From: Sipunculus nudus
Lineage: Eukaryota; Annelida; Sipuncula; Golfingiida; Sipunculidae
Assembly (NCBI GenBank): GCA_026874595.1
Contig: CM049310.1
Span: 16,594,058 to 16,658,057 of the forward strand
DNA length: 64,000 nucleotides
Reading direction: 5' to 3'
Shown piece after piece: positions 60,001-64,000 of this stretch. The position numbers and the translations under genes are program-made. The notes under the pieces were generated by a model. That model was not told where the DNA came from. It saw nothing but the letters and a program-made list of their open reading frames with translations, and ran no database searches. Within the stretch, counting starts at the first letter, position 1, and each line of letters opens with the position of its first letter.

Positions 60001-61447
60001 ATGGTTTTTTAGCTTAAATAAATTTCGATTTATGAACGGAACGGATAGAACACTCAATAATTGTTAAGAATGATTCCTTGATAGAGTCTCCATAGTGCCA
60101 AAGACAAAATCCAATATATCGTTGATTCACCTCTAAGCCAACTGATTATGTATCCTCAACTAGTTCCAGATCGATCAAGGCTTCCTTAATTCGTATACAG
60201 TTTTTTAGGTACTTAATTCCGCCCATGGCTTTTAAAGATACATAAGTTATAATTATTTTTAGATTCTAGGCCATGTGCCAGAACCGGTATAATCAGGCTA
60301 TCGAGAGCGAGTCACGCTTGTATAAAATCTGGAGCTGAAGCATAATGCGTATCGCGGTCTCTTTGGTCTGATTACAATTCTTTGCTTTGATTAAGCTCTG
60401 GTGATGGAACCCAGAAAATTGCTTTACAATGCAGCGAATGAAACGATAGAGATTAGGGACGCCTGCTGTGTACGACTGTTGCGTGAGAAGCGTATGATTA
60501 TATGAGAATCACCGTACCCTTGGGTCAGTGAGATCAAGTCCGGCTACGACGCCTTTGATAATGTCGACTTCTTTTGCCATACCAAGTACCCATTCTGGAG
60601 AGAAAAAGATTAAAATTACGCCATTATATTAACAATCTGTACAAATTGTTTTGTAATATTATAGATCAAACACATTTACGAGTTAGGCCTAAATAAAGGT
60701 CTGGTTCTCAGGCACCGCCCACATCAATTTTAACCACCCCCCCCCCCCCCCCCGGCATCAAAAATTATTATTTTGATTTTCTTCTCTCGAGAAGGTAAGA
60801 TAATACAATTTTGATAAGATTTCCTTTGTTATATAGTGCTTTACGCAAAAGAAATCTGTTAATATCATGCTTTTCCCTGATTATATGACATTTTTATCGA
60901 AACATGCAAAAAAGGTTAAAGAAAAATCGCCCGCCCCACTGATCTATGAAAAAAGTGCCTGAGAACCATACCTTTTTTTGTTATGGCCTTATCTTTATTT
61001 TTTTAGATTTGGATGACATTTTGTTATGAAATTAATATAAAAGTGCTGCATCTATAAATCAATATAACGTTTTCAGCAGATTTTTTTTTTCTTTCGGAAG
61101 AAACATATTACTTCTCAAACAAAGTAGGGTAGGACTAGTCTATGATTGAAACTTAAATTCAAGGACCATGATTGAAAGAGAAATAACGTTCTTTAAAATC
61201 AGGGACATTTCGTGTTATAAATTAGTGATTTCTACAAAATTTATAGGTCCGCCCCTGAGTAAAAATCAGCATGGGATTGACTTACTTGCTTCCTCCACGG
61301 ATCTGTTCAGACACTGAACGAAGATGCCGTGTTTGACCTTGGTAGATTTGGTCTCCTCTATGTAATGTGATGGCAGGATGTCTTTGTGGATGGCAGGTAC
61401 GGAACTGTTTGGCCACGGGTACTTGAACCTACTCAGCTCCCAGACAT
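55639..61447 (-). CDS. Amidohydrolase_2 family enzyme (y4mH / L-fuconolactonase-like), first exon missing
   Basis: The exons, in transcript order, are 61286-61447, 60518-60594, 58626-58783, 57792-57839, 57359-57472, 56895-56961 and 55639-55827. All junctions are GT-AG and the phases are continuous, giving 270 codons and a TGA stop. Family landmarks occur in order: VWELSRFKYPWP (N-terminal strand), KDPHLVGCRHIL, FVVDHIAKPYI, YCKISGLVTEADF, FGVDRCMFGSDWPVC and a C-terminal NAVRFYNL. The Asp of GSDWP and the His residues are the metal/catalytic ligands of this TIM-barrel family. Family members are about 280-290 residues, so only some 10-20 residues are missing. The split codon before GTC-TGG is NAT; if the missing exon ends in C it yields the second His of the DxHxH metal motif. 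COG3618 members hydrolyse lactones such as L-fuconolactone; the substrate here is not established. Confidence 0.88.
56985..57041. repeat. Compound (TC)n-(TA)n microsatellite
   Basis: CT repeats followed by TA repeats lie within the amidohydrolase intron, about 25 nt upstream (in transcript sense) of the acceptor of the exon at 56895-56961. Length variation here could touch the branch-point region. Confidence 0.9.
58878..58902. repeat. Poly-C / poly-A tract
   Basis: A C run followed immediately by an A run in an intron of the amidohydrolase gene. Low complexity. Confidence 0.8.
59112..59450 (-). other. Unidentified 112-codon open frame in an intron
   Basis: A minus-strand open frame of 112 codons has a protein-like composition (for example ATPFGKDLYQMF, ERAYLDTFQIIKEKG, RETDSFYKYTADEYYAQ) and is unlike the shadow frames around it. 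A related short DNA word (GTCTTTGCCGAAAG..GTCGC) occurs near 58290 in the same orientation. I do not recognise the family. It lies in the intron between the exons at 58626 and 60518 and could be a fragment of a mobile-element protein, an alternative exon, or chance. Confidence 0.25.
60695..60975. mobile_element. 281-bp MITE with AAAGGTNTGGTTCTCAGGCAC ends
   Basis: The inverted termini are about 21 bp with one mismatch: the left copy contains GGTTCTCAGGCAC (60703-60715) and the right copy GTGCCTGAGAACC (60955-60967). The interior is non-coding and contains a poly-C run near 60737-60753. It lies in an amidohydrolase intron. The target duplication and superfamily are unclear. Confidence 0.6.
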
Positions 61448-62189
61448 CTGAAAGTGCAACATAATAATTTATTTTGGAAAGAATAATAGTACCATTATAT
61501 GACTATAGAACTGCACGTACAACTAAAATGGGACGACAAACAGTTTTTTTATGATTGGGTAGAATATTTCTTTGTTGATGCATTTTGCACATCCACATCA
61601 TTATGTAACAATATATGGGCTTGGAATACGGCTGGTTAGGCTGAAATGTATGTTTTATCTATCACAATATCATAAGGTAATCTGCACCGCCACAAAGACA
61701 AAATAACTATGATATAAAATACTCCGTGATATCTTATCATTTGTTAGCTTTCATTTTTTTTAATTTTTTATTTCTGGGCCCATTAATCCCTTTTCTTTGA
61801 TACAGTGACGTTAAGAGATCATAGGCTAAAAGGCAATCAAAGGATATGGTAAACAATCATTTATCAGCATATTGTAGGATAAATTCCAACCGTAATCAAT
61901 GTATTTCCTGTACATCAGGAACAAGCTATAGTCACACACTCCCTCGATGATTAAACTTAAACCATGGAGTTAGAATTCTAACTGCTTGATACAGTATATA
62001 AACAAACACAGCCGAATACATAGCCTCTGTCAGGCCTTGTTAGTAACACAATAGTTCCGATAATCAATACAGTATGCTTCATCACCTGACATGACAGTTA
62101 ATGCATGAACACAATTACCTATCTCTAAGTTCAGCTGATTAATCATGTCGATCTATTATCAAATGTCATAGTATACGTTTTGCTCTTGT

Positions 62190-62190
<1 letters not shown>

Positions 62191-62242
<52 letters not shown>
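62191..62242. repeat. (TA)n microsatellite
   Basis: An uninterrupted TA dinucleotide run of about 25 units. Confidence 0.95.
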
Positions 62243-62246
<4 letters not shown>

Positions 62247-62827
62247 AAACATGTATATATTGTTACGGGGTGACATAAAAGCGGACCGAACTGTCTCGCT
62301 AATGTAGCTTGCTTTACTGGCGAAGCGGTTGGTACAGCAGCCAACAACATTTTCTGTTGTAGCATTGATGTCCGAATGATCAAAATATTACTTTTAATGA
62401 GAAATTTTAAGTTAATTAAATATTGGTAACATAATGTATCGCTCCATCGTAGCTGTAATCTTTTGATGTATATAACTTTTGTTCTATCACTTGTATCCCC
62501 CGAATCCTTTGTTGAAACATTTGCATTGTAGAAAATAAAACAACAGAATAGTTTAAGCATAGTGTTTACATTCGAAACGGAAATACAATTGTCGTCGTGT
62601 TCAGCCTAAGGCTACAATTAAATATTTAATTGCATACAGTTCAGTAATTTTTTCACTAATTAACTTTTTCTGAACATGAGAAAAGAAAATTTAATTTTTG
62701 CTCAAAGAAAGATTATTACCAGAAATTTTCACATACGCAGGATTCAAAGGAAATGTTAGAAATGTCAAACACATCAGTCAAACGACAGAACTGACAAGGT
62801 GTAGCATTAAGTAAACTTTTCCTTTGT

Positions 62828-62830
<3 letters not shown>

Positions 62831-62871
<41 letters not shown>
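62831..62871. repeat. (GA)n microsatellite
   Basis: An AG/GA dinucleotide run of about 20 units, followed by purine-rich sequence. Confidence 0.95.
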
Positions 62872-62874
<3 letters not shown>

Positions 62875-64000
62875 AGGCAGAGAGACAAAGGATTGCAGTA
62901 TCCTTTAGTTGTCTGCTGAGACTGGCATAATAAGTTGTTTAAAAAAGTGATTCGTACCTCCCGGAAGATTAATTAATTATCTCACAGAGAATGCAAACAT
63001 TCCAAAATGATATCCATTCCCCCTTAGTCCTTCAACATTTATCACTCGTACAGTGTAAACTAGTCGCGTCCCCCAGACACGCCGTGAAGTACTATCACAG
63101 ACACTTGTACTGTTATCAATACGTCGACCTGTTAAAGATTACTTTTATCTTCCTGCGGCCTCTTATATGTCAGCTAAACAACACACACAATTTGCATTAT
63201 AAAATCACTTACCTTCACACAGAACACTGTATTAGGTGTAAATGGATATGCCATATGGGATCTATTAATGATCTAAACCAAAGTTCGGGGAATTTAAATA
63301 GTGGTTCAGCGACTGTTGCTATAAAAACATTAGTAAAACGGGAAAAATGCCTGATATATATTCACATTTATATAATATAGGACTGACTGATGGACCCCGT
63401 GGTTGCCATGAGAAACGTGCAACGATTGGGAAATTAAAAACTCTTGTCAATGATAATATGATGAACGCCGGTGGCTCCGGTACATGTTCTCCAGTACTGG
63501 AAGCAAAATGTAAACAATTACCACTGGCCAGCATAGGTCAAAAGTTCAACGTTCAAATTTAGCTCAAGATCGTAAATTGCGGAAACGGTCCGTTTGCTGA
63601 CCAACCTGCGAGCACAAAAGGAAATTGTGCAGCGATGTGGAATAATATGCACAATTGTTATTCTCTTGTGTACATAGTTGCACAGTAGACTGTTTCTTTA
63701 ATTGTTTAATGAAATTATGCAGGGTCAAGGAAAACAGCATGTTGTACTAAGTTGTTCTGAAAAAGGGCCGCAGGTGAACAGTCAAATTTATATATTTTAC
63801 TTTTCATTATTATTAGAGACTGCTGTGATCAAAGTGAGCACTGAGTATTCTCTTATTTTTTTTTCTAATGAGCAGATATGCTTTCAAGTATGAGTATTTA
63901 TATTTAATTAAACTTTAATAAATATGTTAAGGCATTCATTGTGCACCAGGCCGCATAATACTTTTGTGAATAAAACATTTGCCTTTTGTGCATGTTGCCA

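Larger units (their letters stand above)
61448..64000. other. Upstream of the amidohydrolase exons; no confident exon
   Basis: The missing first exon should be in or beyond this stretch on the minus strand. I scanned for a His-x-C|GT exon end and found no good candidate. Two weak ones are noted among the rejected items. The region holds (TA)n at about 62191-62240 and (GA)n at about 62831-62871, and otherwise AT-rich sequence with short frames only. Confidence 0.45.

Noticed and set aside
62119-62146. Alternative 9-codon first exon of the amidohydrolase with a fair donor (GTAATT)
   Set aside because: It joins in phase but yields Asp instead of the metal-binding His and has no DxHxH motif; kept only as a remote possibility of a non-catalytic isoform.
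63466-63484. Possible first exon of the amidohydrolase giving ...SHR then a split His
   Set aside because: The donor would be GTTCAT, which is weak, and the expected Asp before the first His is absent.

Overview
This is a eukaryotic, AT-rich, repeat-laden window. Three host genes with GT-AG introns are visible, all on the minus strand. They are embedded in Helitron-like minisatellite arrays, MITEs, simple repeats and a nearly intact LTR retrotransposon. The repeat style (long tandem arrays with a GGTGGCGCC core, GACGGACAGACGG tracts, ends such as GGGTCTCTTGTT) and the gene set suggest a marine lophotrochozoan, most likely a mollusc (bivalve-like). That assignment is inference from repeat style, not proof.

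Layout. (1) 1-24.2 kb: the 5' part of TAF5L, a SAGA/PCAF-complex WD40 subunit. Ten coding exons run from the ATG at 24109 down to 6689, and the remaining WD40 exons lie off the left edge. Its introns hold minisatellite-bearing mobile elements: array A (1-6.2 kb), Helitron B1 (11.4-13.1 kb), element C (14.1-19.4 kb) and Helitron B2 (19.4-20.5 kb), plus several MITEs. (2) 24.2-26.1 kb: TAF5L upstream region without a recognisable gene. (3) 26.1-37.2 kb: an 11-kb minisatellite with a 20-bp unit; its long minus-strand reading frames are artefacts of a stop-free repeat. (4) 38.6-40.2 kb: a two-exon gene for an eight-pass membrane protein, possibly Fuseless-like. (5) 40.8-47.8 kb: a young but broken Ty3/gypsy-type retrotransposon with two 674-bp LTRs and the unusual domain order Gag-PR-IN-RT-RNaseH (Gmr1-like). 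Its Gag carries a SCAN-like capsid segment. (6) 47.8-55.6 kb: no recognisable gene; a third Helitron copy B3 and a 60-bp perfect-hairpin element. (7) 55.6-61.4 kb: seven exons of an amidohydrolase_2 family enzyme (y4mH / L-fuconolactonase-like), lacking its first exon. (8) 61.4-64 kb: no confident gene, mostly microsatellites.

The three host genes are functionally unrelated (transcriptional coactivator, membrane protein, metal-dependent hydrolase); nothing suggests they work as a unit. The most striking theme is that otherwise unrelated tandem monomers (arrays A, B and C and a short tail) all preserve one palindrome, AGGTGGCGCCACCT. Its half matches the core of the CTCF recognition motif (AGRKGGCRS). 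Roughly fifty copies lie mostly inside TAF5L introns. This is the best candidate here for an undescribed system: mobile elements that carry arrays of an architectural-protein-like binding site.
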